Origin: Sphingobacteriaceae bacterium
GTDB lineage: Bacteria; Bacteroidota; Bacteroidia; B-17B0; Aurantibacillaceae
Length of the DNA: 64,000 bases
Assembly (NCBI GenBank): GCA_016715905.1
Contig: JADJXI010000020.1
Span: forward strand, 62,001-126,000
Direction: 5' to 3'
Below, piece after piece: positions 9,016 through 18,162 of the stretch. The notes under the pieces were generated by a model. That model worked only from the letters and a program-made list of their open reading frames with translations. It made no database searches and was not told where the DNA came from. Made by a program: the position numbers and the translations under genes. Position 1 is the stretch's first letter; each line of letters begins with the position of its first letter.

Positions 9016-9358
9016 TTTCTAAATTGTATAAAGATTTAAATCCATTTTTTAACATGAGTTCAGCTGCATCGCCACTTCTTCCACCGCCGGCACAATAAAG
9101 TAAATAGGTTTTATTTTTGTCAAGGGATAATAACTTTTTTTCCGCTCCTGCTTCAAAAAAATCAATTTGGGTTGCTCCTTTAATTTTCCCCTTTGACTTT
9201 AATTCGTCATTGGTTCTTAGATCTATTAAAACCGCATTCTTATTAGATTTCAATTCAGTTCTGAATTGCTCTGAGTTTACATTTCTTATTTGTGCCCAAT
9301 AAACACCTTGTGTAAGCACAACAAACAATAGAATTAATGTTATTTTTTTCATTTTCAA
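8969..9358 (-). CDS. Exported single-domain rhodanese-like protein
   Basis: 129 residues with a signal peptide (MKMKKITLILLFVVLTQGVYWAQ) and one rhodanese domain (about 28-125). The active-site loop C-A-G-G-G-R-S-G holds the persulfide-forming Cys, and LIDLRTNDE is the usual CH2A motif. Such proteins carry sulfane sulfur or act as redox or stress proteins; here the site is in the periplasm. Its ATG overlaps the stop of the RsmB gene (ATGA) and its end overlaps the cysQ-like gene. A link to sulfur metabolism with cysQ is suggested by the neighbour only. Confidence 0.85.
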   Translation of the reverse strand: MKMKKITLILLFVVLTQGVYWAQIRNVNSEQFRTELKSNKNAVLIDLRTNDELKSKGKIKGATQIDFFEAGAEKKLLSLDKNKTYLLYCAGGGRSGDAAELMLKNGFKSLYNLENGFGEWLKKGFEVEK

Positions 9359-10542
9359 TTTTTTAGAATTTCACACATGTAAAATCCATCGTACCCCCGC
9401 GAAGGTAAAATAGTTTCGTCTTTTATAAAAGAAAATTCTGAATTCGTTTTCAGGAAATTTTCAACTTGTGTTTTATTTTCAGAAGGAAAAATACTGCAGG
9501 TGCTATAAATTAACCGACCGTTTTGTTTAAGCATTGAAGCATATTCATTCATCAGCTGTTGTTGCAAATTCAGTAATTCATTTAATTTATTTTCACTAAG
9601 TTTCCATTTAGTATCCGGATTTCTTTTTATTACGCCGGTGCCACTACAGGGAACATCTAATAACAAGAGGTCTGCTTTTCCTTTGTAATTATTTATGGTT
9701 TTATTTTCTTCAATTAGCTTGGTTTCAATATTAAATGCGCCGGCCCTGGAAGCTCTTTTTTTACATTCATTTAATTTCCATTGTTCAACATCCATGCTTA
9801 TGATTTTCCCTTTATTTTTCATTAACGCGGCTAAGTGAAGCGACTTTCCTCCGGCCCCGGCGCATGCATCAATAACTAATTCCCCGGGCTTTGGGTTGGC
9901 AAATTCTCCAATGCGTTGTGATCCTAAATCCTGTACTTCAAACCAGCCTTCTTTAAATAGTTTGGAGGAAAACACATTTTTTCTCACAGCCAATTCATAG
10001 GCATTCTCTCCTTCACTAATTTTATTTAATTCCAGATTTTCCGCTACCATTTTCGATAAGAACGTGCTGTGATCTGTTTTAAGTGTGTTCATTCGTAAAA
10101 CAACCTTCGCTTGTTTGTTTAATTGTGCAGCTTCATTTAACCAAGTATCTTTCCCTAATTCTAGCTCTCCTTTTTTCCATAGCCAATCAGGATAGGATTC
10201 TGAAATTGCCGGATTAATGCTTAATTGAGTTTTTAGTGATAAAACTTCCTGCGGATTGAGATGTTTAAACTCTTGCCATTCCGGAATTTCAACTCCTTTT
10301 ATTACAAGCAAAACGCCAATCATATACCAATAGTTTTTATCGTTTCCGGTTATTTCTGCCAATAATCTGAAATTTCTCACAACATCGTAAATGGTTTCAG
10401 CAACAAACTTTCTATCTCGACTTCCCCATTGTGGATTTTTTTTAAAGAGGTGCTCTATGCTTTTGTCGGCATATCGGTGATTACTGAAAATTTCTTTGAG
10501 CGTATCGGCGCTGGATTGAATTAAGTTTTTATAGAGTTTCAT
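9355..10542 (-). CDS. rsmB: 16S rRNA m5C methyltransferase, RsmB/Sun family
   Basis: 395 residues with a NusB-like N-terminal helical region (about 1-130) and a SAM-dependent methyltransferase domain. Visible motifs are VIDACAGAGGKSLHLAAL (SAM motif I), DVPCSGTG (motif IV, near 299, with the Cys that releases the product) and YSTCSIFPSEN (motif VI, near 345, with the nucleophilic Cys). These two cysteines define RNA m5C methyltransferases. RsmB methylates C967 of E. coli 16S rRNA; the target base is inferred. The protein is slightly shorter than E. coli RsmB (429 residues). It begins the three-gene run rsmB-rhodanese-cysQ. Confidence 0.85.
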   Translation of the reverse strand: MKLYKNLIQSSADTLKEIFSNHRYADKSIEHLFKKNPQWGSRDRKFVAETIYDVVRNFRLLAEITGNDKNYWYMIGVLLVIKGVEIPEWQEFKHLNPQEVLSLKTQLSINPAISESYPDWLWKKGELELGKDTWLNEAAQLNKQAKVVLRMNTLKTDHSTFLSKMVAENLELNKISEGENAYELAVRKNVFSSKLFKEGWFEVQDLGSQRIGEFANPKPGELVIDACAGAGGKSLHLAALMKNKGKIISMDVEQWKLNECKKRASRAGAFNIETKLIEENKTINNYKGKADLLLLDVPCSGTGVIKRNPDTKWKLSENKLNELLNLQQQLMNEYASMLKQNGRLIYSTCSIFPSENKTQVENFLKTNSEFSFIKDETILPSRGYDGFYMCEILKN

Positions 10543-10560
10543 GAAGTACTTGTGCGAATT

Positions 10561-13260
10561 TTATTTTACCACCTGCATATAACCTTTTAAGTTGCGTTTT
10601 TTTACGCCGGTTACACGTGGTTCATATACATCGCATATATAAAAAAATGTTCCGTCAGATATGGTTAAACCGGATTGAATGCTTTTGCCATCCCACTTAA
10701 AATATGGATCTTTGGTTTTATAAACTAAATTTCCCCATCGGTCAAAAATATGTAAATCAATTTCTTTTATTTGTCGAACTTTTATGGCTTTAAAGAAATC
10801 ATTAATGCCGTCGCCGTTCAATGAAATAATATTGGGTAATTCAAATTCGGGACAATTATCAATGCAGTAATCAGCACTCATAGCACTTACATTGGCACTT
10901 GAATCAACAGATTGAATTGCATAACAACTTGATACCAAATCATTATAATCAAAAGTGAAGCTAATATTTCCTGAGCCTTGTATGGTATCCAGTTTTACAT
11001 ATTCATCACTTACAGTTTCTTTTCTGTATAAAATATATTTGATTACATCATCACTGCAGGATTTGCTTACATCATTCCAATCTATTTTAACGGAACCCCC
11101 TAAACAGGTTGATGTGATATTTAAAGTTGGGGAGCAAGGAGCGGTTTGATCTACAGCATTAGCACAAACTTCTTGTGAATTATTCAATAAAGGCTTAAAT
11201 ATGCTTGGGTCGGAATATGCACCATTACCTAATACTTTGTAGCAGTATTCATATCTGTTCACCACATTATTTTCGTCAACATAACTGGTGGTACTTGAAT
11301 TACCAATGGCCACAAATCCAGGTACACCCGGATCTTTTCTAAATACTGTATAATTACTATTTATCCATGGGGTTTGAGAAACCCAGTTCAGTGACACTTT
11401 CCGGTCTCCGCCTACAGCACTTAAAAAAATGGAATGTGCTTTTTGTGAGGTTCCTATAGTTGTGGTGCCGGCCGAAAATTCAACTTTGTATTCGTGATGA
11501 ATATCATTTGTATTTAGTAAGGTGTGAGTGAATGAAGTGTCGGTATAATAAAATAGTGCATTAGAAGTAGAAAAAATTGGGGTAAAAGTTCCGCCATTAC
11601 TTCGGTGTAACAAATTAAAAGTATAAGGACCTGTAAATAAGAGCGTATCTAAATTTCCGTTGTTAGTTAACGGTCTGGCCCAACGGACAAACACCGAACC
11701 GCTATTTGCTGAAGTGGATAAAACATCTACATTTAATAATATTGGAACATCTCTTTTTAATTGTGAGCAGACTTGAGCACTAGCATAGCTTAGCGATCCA
11801 TCGCTATATTCTGCTACAACCAGATAATTATAGTCCTGTCCAACAACTAAACCATTTCCATTATTGGTATCAATAAAAAAAGTTGAAGTTGAAGCTGTTT
11901 GTCCGATGTTGGTGAATCCTAAAGTGGGATCTACTCCGGGTTTGCACGGGTCAAATACTACCGGTGTGCAATCGCCTTTTCTGTAAATTTTATAAGCTAC
12001 AATAGGATTGTTTGCTGGATTACAAGGAGAAAGGTCCCAAGTAATTTTCATGTCAGATCCGGTTGGAGTAGCTGAAACATTTTTTATGGCAGGGGCTACA
12101 ACTCGAATACTGTAATTTCCGAAATTAACCAATTCATTGGTTGAATGGTTATCTTTCACTTTAAAAATAGAAATGTAGGGTTGCTGACGAATGTGTTGGC
12201 ACTGGGTTTGCCAGGTAAAATTAAAAGATAGTGGGGCCGAAGATACAACGGAAAAAGGTGTAGCTGTTGGGGATGGGGCAGAAAATGCACCACCACCTCC
12301 GATAACCGTTAGTGTGGTATTTTGATTAGGATCGTCGGCTAAAATAACTTTATCAATTAAGGTGCCGGCTTCCACGCAAGTATCGGTGGGTAATTGAAGT
12401 GTAGGAGGATCATTAGTTGGACAAGCTAAAACGATTACTTGCATATCTCTTAAAACATAACCAACTAATTGATATATACCGCTGGTGTTTTTACGCCATT
12501 CTTTTACAATAAATGCCAAATTGTATTGCGATACAAATTTGGGAGAGCACCAGCTCATTAAACCGGTAATAGGATCAATTGTATATGTACCACCTTCTGC
12601 GTTTGGCATAAAATAACCAGGCACCGTGTTGCCATCAGCTCCTCGTGAAGTGGTTAATTCATAACTTAAGCTGTCGCCGTCAATATCGTATGCGCCCGGA
12701 TTATGGTAAAAACATTTATCCAAGCAGGCTCGGTCGATCGGATCAAAGCTAAAGGTTGGTGATGAGTTAGCTCCGGTAAAACTATTAATTACCAAAAACG
12801 ATTCAATATAAAAAGGCAGATTAACTGAATTGGGAATATTTTTTACACCTTCATTCCTGTTTGGGTCCAATGACCTTACCAGATAGTTTCCCGGCCCTGC
12901 ATAGGTGTGAACAATGGTGTAAATATTTTTTTTAACGACATATCCGTTTTGGTTGTAAATAATGACTCCACAAGTAATTGGCCAAGAACAATCTCCACAC
13001 ACCGATCCGTTTATTCGGGGTGCAACACCTCGTTCTCCATCGCCAAAATATAAAGTGTCTTCGCAGCGGTCAGCTACCGAACTTCCATCGTTAGTATATT
13101 TAATGATAGTAAATGAATAAGTGTAAACCTGTACGGTAAGACCGTTCACTACTTTGGTAAAAGGAGCAATGCGTTGATATAAAATTTCACCGGCCCTGTT
13201 ATGCGTTGCGTGCAAGGAAAGAGAAAGCGCAAGGGCAATAAGCGATAAAATTTTCTTCAT
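10561..13260 (-). CDS. Large secreted protein with type B T9SS C-terminal domain
   Basis: The start is placed at ATG 13260 because GGAGA lies 9 nt upstream; ATG 13266 would have only 2-4 nt of spacing. A signal peptide (MKKILSLIALALSLSLHA) is followed by THNRAGEI, an opening common in Bacteroidota proteins of this type. Residues about 20-380 resemble a large cadherin/PKD-like region with Cys-rich parts, about 390-800 hold fibronectin III or Ig-like domains, and about 810-899 form the type B sorting domain (NIISLNGDGINDFF, HIFDRWGNLVYKTKD). Known cargo with this tail is exported by the type IX system and often needed for gliding or attachment. It lies next to a second T9SS cargo gene on the same strand. 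The binding partner is unknown. Confidence 0.85.
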   Translation of the reverse strand: MKKILSLIALALSLSLHATHNRAGEILYQRIAPFTKVVNGLTVQVYTYSFTIIKYTNDGSSVADRCEDTLYFGDGERGVAPRINGSVCGDCSWPITCGVIIYNQNGYVVKKNIYTIVHTYAGPGNYLVRSLDPNRNEGVKNIPNSVNLPFYIESFLVINSFTGANSSPTFSFDPIDRACLDKCFYHNPGAYDIDGDSLSYELTTSRGADGNTVPGYFMPNAEGGTYTIDPITGLMSWCSPKFVSQYNLAFIVKEWRKNTSGIYQLVGYVLRDMQVIVLACPTNDPPTLQLPTDTCVEAGTLIDKVILADDPNQNTTLTVIGGGGAFSAPSPTATPFSVVSSAPLSFNFTWQTQCQHIRQQPYISIFKVKDNHSTNELVNFGNYSIRVVAPAIKNVSATPTGSDMKITWDLSPCNPANNPIVAYKIYRKGDCTPVVFDPCKPGVDPTLGFTNIGQTASTSTFFIDTNNGNGLVVGQDYNYLVVAEYSDGSLSYASAQVCSQLKRDVPILLNVDVLSTSANSGSVFVRWARPLTNNGNLDTLLFTGPYTFNLLHRSNGGTFTPIFSTSNALFYYTDTSFTHTLLNTNDIHHEYKVEFSAGTTTIGTSQKAHSIFLSAVGGDRKVSLNWVSQTPWINSNYTVFRKDPGVPGFVAIGNSSTTSYVDENNVVNRYEYCYKVLGNGAYSDPSIFKPLLNNSQEVCANAVDQTAPCSPTLNITSTCLGGSVKIDWNDVSKSCSDDVIKYILYRKETVSDEYVKLDTIQGSGNISFTFDYNDLVSSCYAIQSVDSSANVSAMSADYCIDNCPEFELPNIISLNGDGINDFFKAIKVRQIKEIDLHIFDRWGNLVYKTKDPYFKWDGKSIQSGLTISDGTFFYICDVYEPRVTGVKKRNLKGYMQVVK

Positions 13261-13402
13261 GTACATATTCTCCTTTAAAGGTAATGAATAAACGCTAATT
13301 TTGAGCGATTATTACCCGAAAACCGGAGCATATATTGGCAGGTTTTAAAGGAATTTAACATTGTTTTTTATTGAAAGCATTAGTCCGTTAAGGAAGGTAA
13401 AA

Positions 13403-16312
13403 TTAATTTTTAATGACCCTGAAAACTTTGGTGTAAGATTTGTTTTCTATACTCAATAGATATATGCCGCTTGGGAGAATTTGAGTGTCAAGTAGATGCC
13501 TGGAATCTGAATTTTCTCCCCGAATAATAATCTCACCTAAGAGGTTATATATTGTTATAGTTGAGTTTATCGGTAAATTTTCGAATTGAATGTTTTCTTG
13601 AAAGGGATTGGGGTAAAGGAGTACATTTTCATTTAAATCAAGTTTATTTATAGAAACACAAATAGTTACTGATTGCTCGAATGTGGCTTGTCCGATACAA
13701 CCATTAATATCGGTCCCGTTAACTGTATAAGTCGTGTTTACAGTGGGCGATATAGTTAATGAACTTGAGTTTGAACCTGTATTCCAGGTGTGTGATGTTA
13801 CACCGGAAGCAAATAAATAACAGGATGCTCCTATACATAACATAGTGTTTGAACTGGTGATGTTTAAATTAGGCAATGGATTTACTGTAACAGAAACCGG
13901 AACACGAACCGCGCTGTTTGTGCAAGTAAATGCTTCTGCATAAAAGTTGTGAACTCCTATATTTAAAGTTCCGGTTGGATAAATACTTCCTGTAAAAATG
14001 GAAGTGCCGCCGCTAGGAACAGTATACCAATTCACTGAGCCTAAACTACTAACGGTTAGCGAAGGTGCGCTACCTAAGCAAGTATTTTTTACTGAAAAGG
14101 GTGTAAAGTTGGTTGGCGCATCGGGCACGGAACAGTCGTAAAACTTAACCAGAAAAGCATCGGTTCCCCCCCCGCCAAATACACTTTGATGAGCTCCTGC
14201 GGTAGAAATTACTCCTACGCCGGCGGCATCTGCTAATCCTCCTAAGTAAACATTACTGTTGCTATCCGTGGCTGAGCATTGCCCTACATCATAACCGTTA
14301 CCTCCATAATAAGAGGCCCATAAACGTACACCGGTAGTATTAAACTGCGCAATTACCGCATCAAATAAACCACCTCCGTGATTCGGTTGATGGCTACCCA
14401 CACTGGCTAATGAAGTACTTGTTGTTCCGGCGTAACCGATTATATAAGGATAGCCTAAGTTGCTAATGGCACAACTGAAAATCAAATCTTCTGCAGAACC
14501 TCCATAATAGGTTCCCCAATCGCGAATACTTCCGGTAGAATTTAGCTTAACCAAAAAACCATCCCAATTTCCTCCGGCATAAACAGGTTGATGGCTACCA
14601 TCGGTAGAAATAGAATTGGTACTGCTGGTTCTTCCTCCAATATACAGGGCCCCACTTGCAGGATCTCTGGCAAAACCATGAGCTCGGTCGTCACCATTTC
14701 CTCCATAATACGTTCCCCACTGTCTGATTCCGCTATTGTTAAACTTCACAAGAAAAGCATCGAAATCAAAAACGTAGTTAGTTTGATAAGCACCGGGTGT
14801 TGCAATTCCGGCTGTACTACTGGTATTTCCCAATAAATAAATGTATCCTTGTGAATCGGTAGCTACGTGATTTCCCTGGTCGGTACCCTCCAGACCGTAA
14901 TAGGTTCCCCATTGGCGAACACCGGCAGAATTAAATTTTACTAAATAGGCATCTTCTTGTCCGCCGAAAAAGGATTGAAAGGACCCGGGTGTAGCAATAA
15001 CGGTTCCGCTAGTTTGTTGGGTTTTACCACAGAGGTAAACATCACCTGTACCATCTTTTGCAGCTGCACAGCTAACGCCAAATTCAATAGTGGGACCTCC
15101 ATAATAAGTACCCCATTGGCGAACACCGGCACTATTGAATTTTACCAGATAACCGTCCCAATCACCTCCGGCGTTTGGTTGATGTGAGCCGGGAGTAGCA
15201 ATTACACCCGGATTGCTGCTTAAGGTGTGACCGCTCATGTAAACATTATCATTAGGATCAACCGCGCAAAACATACCTAAATCACGTACACTGCCACCGT
15301 AATAAGTTGCCCATAATCGCACACCGTTAGTGTTGAATTTAGCCAAAAAAGCATTTTCATAACCGCCACCATGAAGAACCTGATGGGAGCCGGAGGTGGC
15401 TATTACTGTGCCACCTTGGGTAACTGCATAACCGGCTTGATACACATTACCATTACTGTCACAGGAAATTCCCCATCCCACATCCGGATCATTTCCTCCG
15501 TAATAGGTTCCCCACATTCTTACACCGGGATCAATAATGAGAGGTAGGGTTGTATTGTATTGATTTAAATCGTAAGAAACGATATTGCCATTGAGTTTCC
15601 AGGAACAAGCAATTGTTTTTCCATTTTGATAAGCAATTGGTTTCTCTTCAACAATTATACCTGCAGCTGTTTTAATGATTAGTTCTCCTTTGGAATTGAT
15701 GTGAATACTTTCAGCCCCTTCAATTTTTAATTGAATTTGATGAGGATTAGCGCCGGCTTCAATTAAATAATCGTATTTAAGTTTTCCGTCCAATCCATGC
15801 CATTTCACATCAATGCCATTATAAATATTTTTATAGGTAATTTCTTCATAAGAAGAAACCTCGTGCACACCTTGAGGGCAAACCGGTAAATAGTAGTTGG
15901 CGTAAAAAGAAGCTTTTTTTTCTTTCAGGACTTGTGGTAATGCCGAAACATTTAACCAGCTCACATCTACTCTACAAATTATACTTTTTTCCGGTATAAG
16001 TTTTGGTTTATGATCAGGTGTAGGTAAGCCTAGTTTTTCGAATAGATCGTCATTTTTCCATTTTAAGACCTTGTCTAGTTGATAAGAAAAACCTTTCTTT
16101 TTTAAGTGAAAAACCAGGTGCCCACTTTTACCACCAAAAAGAACATCCGTTTGAGGCAAATGATTCTGATCGGAAACCTGCCCTTTATTTTCGGTAAATA
16201 AAAAGGCAGAATTTTGCGATTGTGATTTTAAGTGAAATGCAAAAAAGAATATTATTGCAATAGTAATCGCTTTTAAATGCCCTTGCGTAAATATAGAACT
16301 GTTCAATTTCAC
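13403..16312 (-). CDS. Secreted DUF7948/SBBP-repeat propeller protein with type A T9SS domain
   Basis: 969 residues from a GTG start. A signal peptide (to about 32) is followed by a DUF7948-type N-terminal domain (about 38-262, opening with FTENKGQ and closing with LPLIIDPGV). Seven repeats of 62-72 residues follow (about 265-740), each opening with W(G/A)(T/S)YYG and closing with AFLVKFN-like strands; seven copies suit a seven-bladed propeller. After them come two Ig-like segments (about 740-890) and a type A sorting domain (from about 897, LYPNPFQENIQFE ... LPSGIYLLSI). The protein should be exported by the type IX system and be surface-attached or released. A smaller relative lies at 34249-36972. 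Function is not known. Confidence 0.87.
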   Translation of the reverse strand: MKLNSSIFTQGHLKAITIAIIFFFAFHLKSQSQNSAFLFTENKGQVSDQNHLPQTDVLFGGKSGHLVFHLKKKGFSYQLDKVLKWKNDDLFEKLGLPTPDHKPKLIPEKSIICRVDVSWLNVSALPQVLKEKKASFYANYYLPVCPQGVHEVSSYEEITYKNIYNGIDVKWHGLDGKLKYDYLIEAGANPHQIQLKIEGAESIHINSKGELIIKTAAGIIVEEKPIAYQNGKTIACSWKLNGNIVSYDLNQYNTTLPLIIDPGVRMWGTYYGGNDPDVGWGISCDSNGNVYQAGYAVTQGGTVIATSGSHQVLHGGGYENAFLAKFNTNGVRLWATYYGGSVRDLGMFCAVDPNDNVYMSGHTLSSNPGVIATPGSHQPNAGGDWDGYLVKFNSAGVRQWGTYYGGPTIEFGVSCAAAKDGTGDVYLCGKTQQTSGTVIATPGSFQSFFGGQEDAYLVKFNSAGVRQWGTYYGLEGTDQGNHVATDSQGYIYLLGNTSSTAGIATPGAYQTNYVFDFDAFLVKFNNSGIRQWGTYYGGNGDDRAHGFARDPASGALYIGGRTSSTNSISTDGSHQPVYAGGNWDGFLVKLNSTGSIRDWGTYYGGSAEDLIFSCAISNLGYPYIIGYAGTTSTSLASVGSHQPNHGGGLFDAVIAQFNTTGVRLWASYYGGNGYDVGQCSATDSNSNVYLGGLADAAGVGVISTAGAHQSVFGGGGTDAFLVKFYDCSVPDAPTNFTPFSVKNTCLGSAPSLTVSSLGSVNWYTVPSGGTSIFTGSIYPTGTLNIGVHNFYAEAFTCTNSAVRVPVSVTVNPLPNLNITSSNTMLCIGASCYLFASGVTSHTWNTGSNSSSLTISPTVNTTYTVNGTDINGCIGQATFEQSVTICVSINKLDLNENVLLYPNPFQENIQFENLPINSTITIYNLLGEIIIRGENSDSRHLLDTQILPSGIYLLSIENKSYTKVFRVIKN

Positions 16313-16360
16313 AATTGTCTAAGATACAAAAAATGGAATTAAAAATTAAATAAATTTTAC

Positions 16361-16711
16361 TTATTTATAGATAAGTTGAAAGGGGATATCCTTATAGATT
16401 TTGGTGTCCTTATTTTCAATAACGGTTATGGTTAAGTGCAGTTCTTTGGGTTTACCTTTTTTAATTTGTTGCAAGAGTTCCTCGTTAAAAAGATTTCCGC
16501 CCATTTCGTAAATGGCCATCCCCTGAGCGGAGTTGTAAACCACTTTGAATTTATCAATGATGTGATGCGATTGACCGGTGATTCCGGGATGCTTCATTAA
16601 ACTGTCTATGGGGACATTATTTGCATAGCCTGCCAATTTGAAATTTGTATTGGATTGAGCCGATAACTTCAACGCAAAGCAAAAAGAAAGTATTAAAATT
16701 GGAATCCTCAT
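16361..16711 (-). CDS. Small exported hypothetical protein
   Basis: 116 residues with a signal peptide (MRIPILILSFCFALKLSAQ). The mature part of about 97 residues is beta-rich, ending in LTITVIENKDTKIYKDIPF, like a single small beta-sandwich domain. No known motif is visible. Its ATG shares one base with the stop of the VOC gene (TAATG), so it is probably translated from the same mRNA. A link to the VOC protein is suggested by position alone. Confidence 0.6.
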   Translation of the reverse strand: MRIPILILSFCFALKLSAQSNTNFKLAGYANNVPIDSLMKHPGITGQSHHIIDKFKVVYNSAQGMAIYEMGGNLFNEELLQQIKKGKPKELHLTITVIENKDTKIYKDIPFQLIYK

Positions 16712-17079
16712 TATACACCGGCGTTTTTATCTTCTTGCCAAACTCCGTGAATATTTCCGTCCGGATCTTTAAAATAAGCAAGCCAACCTACAGTAGGAAT
16801 AGGCGTTTTGTTAACCACAATTTTGCCACCGGCATTTTCAATGGCAATCATGGCTTGATCAATATCTTCAACCATAATGGAATTGGCAACAGGTTGATTA
16901 GGATCCTGTTTTTTCATGATTGCTCCGTTTATACCCGGTGTAGTTAGATCTCCGGATAAAGCAATCCAATAGGGCTCGTCGCCAAACTGCTGAAAGCTCC
17001 ATCCAAAAACATCTTTAAAAAAGGCAATTGTTTTTTCCGGATTATCACAAGGAATTTCAAAGTGCGTTACTCTATTCAT
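16711..17079 (-). CDS. VOC-superfamily (glyoxalase/bleomycin-resistance-like) protein
   Basis: 122 residues forming one two-module VOC domain: HFEIPCDNPEKTIAFFKDVFGW at the N-terminus and GWLAYFKDPDGNIHGVWQED at the C-terminus. Metal-ligand candidates are His6 and a Glu near the end of the last motif. The family includes glyoxalases, extradiol dioxygenases and resistance proteins; this short single-domain type (VOC family protein, PhnB/lactoylglutathione-lyase-like) cannot be assigned a substrate from sequence. It sits 33 bp after selD on the same strand and overlaps the small exported gene that follows. Confidence 0.85.
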   Translation of the reverse strand: MNRVTHFEIPCDNPEKTIAFFKDVFGWSFQQFGDEPYWIALSGDLTTPGINGAIMKKQDPNQPVANSIMVEDIDQAMIAIENAGGKIVVNKTPIPTVGWLAYFKDPDGNIHGVWQEDKNAGV

Positions 17080-17112
17080 ATTTCAAGAATTAGTAAATTG
17101 AAGATAAATAAA

Positions 17113-18162
17113 TTATTTCGTATTTAAAATGATTACACGCTTATCCTTTTCATTTATTATTCTTCCAATGGGATTGCTAAATTCTTCCAATCCGTTTTGA
17201 GATAAAAATAACTCAAATGGAGATTGGTGATTTGGATTTACTGCTATTAATAAACCCCCATTGGTTTGAGGATCATTGAGCGGATAAAATGAGAATGCGC
17301 CAATATTTTCCACTTCTTTTTCATAGCTATTCCAGTTTCTGTACAAATTATCAGGTATAGTTCCCTGCGCAATGCAATCTTCTAATCCCTGAATGGTTTG
17401 GATTGCGTTGAAATTAATTTCCGCGCTTAATCCTGCGTTTTCCGTCATTTCAATTAAGTGCCCAATTAAACCAAAACCGGTTACATCAGTCATTGCCGTA
17501 ACGTAATTTAACTCGCCAATTTTTTCGCCAATACTATTTAGCGTGGTGAGTTGAGCGATTAAGTTTTTCGTTAGATTTTCATTCAATTTCTCTCTTTTAA
17601 GTGCAGAGGATAAAATGCCAACTCCTAATTTTTTGGTTAAATATAACAGGTCGCCGTTTTTTGCGGTATTATTTTTTTTTATATTATTAATGTGTGTTAG
17701 TCCATTTACAGAAAGTCCAAATAGCGGTTCTAAATTATCAACACTATGACCGCCGGCAAGCGTAATATTAGCTTCATTGCATACTAACCGTGCACCTGAA
17801 ATAACTTCTGAAGCAAGTGAAGCAGGAAGATTTTGAATGGGCCAACCTAAAATGGCCGTAGCTAAAATTGGTTTTCCTCCCATGGCATAAACATCACTAA
17901 TTGCATTTGCTGCGGCAATTCTCCCAAAGTCAAATGCGCTATTAACCATGGGCATAAAAAAATCAACGGTGCTTATTAATGCGAGATTATTTCCGATATC
18001 CAAAACGGCAGCATCGTCATTGGTTTCATTTCCAACAATGAGTTTTGCATTTTTTTGTGATGGTGTTGTTTTTTGTAATATTTGCTGTAACACGTCCGGT
18101 GCAATTTTACATCCGCAACCGCTGCCTCTGCTGTAATCGGTTAATTTTAGTTTTTCATTCAT
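17113..18162 (-). CDS. selD: Selenide, water dikinase (selenophosphate synthetase), Cys type
   Basis: 349 residues, normal for SelD. The N-terminal loop reads GSGCGCKIAP; the catalytic position is a cysteine codon (TGC), not TGA, so this is a Cys-type enzyme. ATP-binding elements are visible (DDAAVLDIGNNLALISTVDFFMPMV in parts, AMTDVTGFGLIGHL, and NPQTNGGLL-like PQTNGGLLIAV). SelD makes selenophosphate from selenide and ATP. Its ATG overlaps the stop of selU (ATGA), so the two are co-translated. No selA or selB is in this window; supply of selenophosphate for tRNA 2-selenouridine is the direct inference. Confidence 0.95.
   Translation of the reverse strand: MNEKLKLTDYSRGSGCGCKIAPDVLQQILQKTTPSQKNAKLIVGNETNDDAAVLDIGNNLALISTVDFFMPMVNSAFDFGRIAAANAISDVYAMGGKPILATAILGWPIQNLPASLASEVISGARLVCNEANITLAGGHSVDNLEPLFGLSVNGLTHINNIKKNNTAKNGDLLYLTKKLGVGILSSALKREKLNENLTKNLIAQLTTLNSIGEKIGELNYVTAMTDVTGFGLIGHLIEMTENAGLSAEINFNAIQTIQGLEDCIAQGTIPDNLYRNWNSYEKEVENIGAFSFYPLNDPQTNGGLLIAVNPNHQSPFELFLSQNGLEEFSNPIGRIINEKDKRVIILNTK

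Noticed and set aside
17113..18162. Possible selenocysteine (TGA) codon in selD
   Set aside because: The active-site codon is TGC (Cys); no in-frame TGA occurs.
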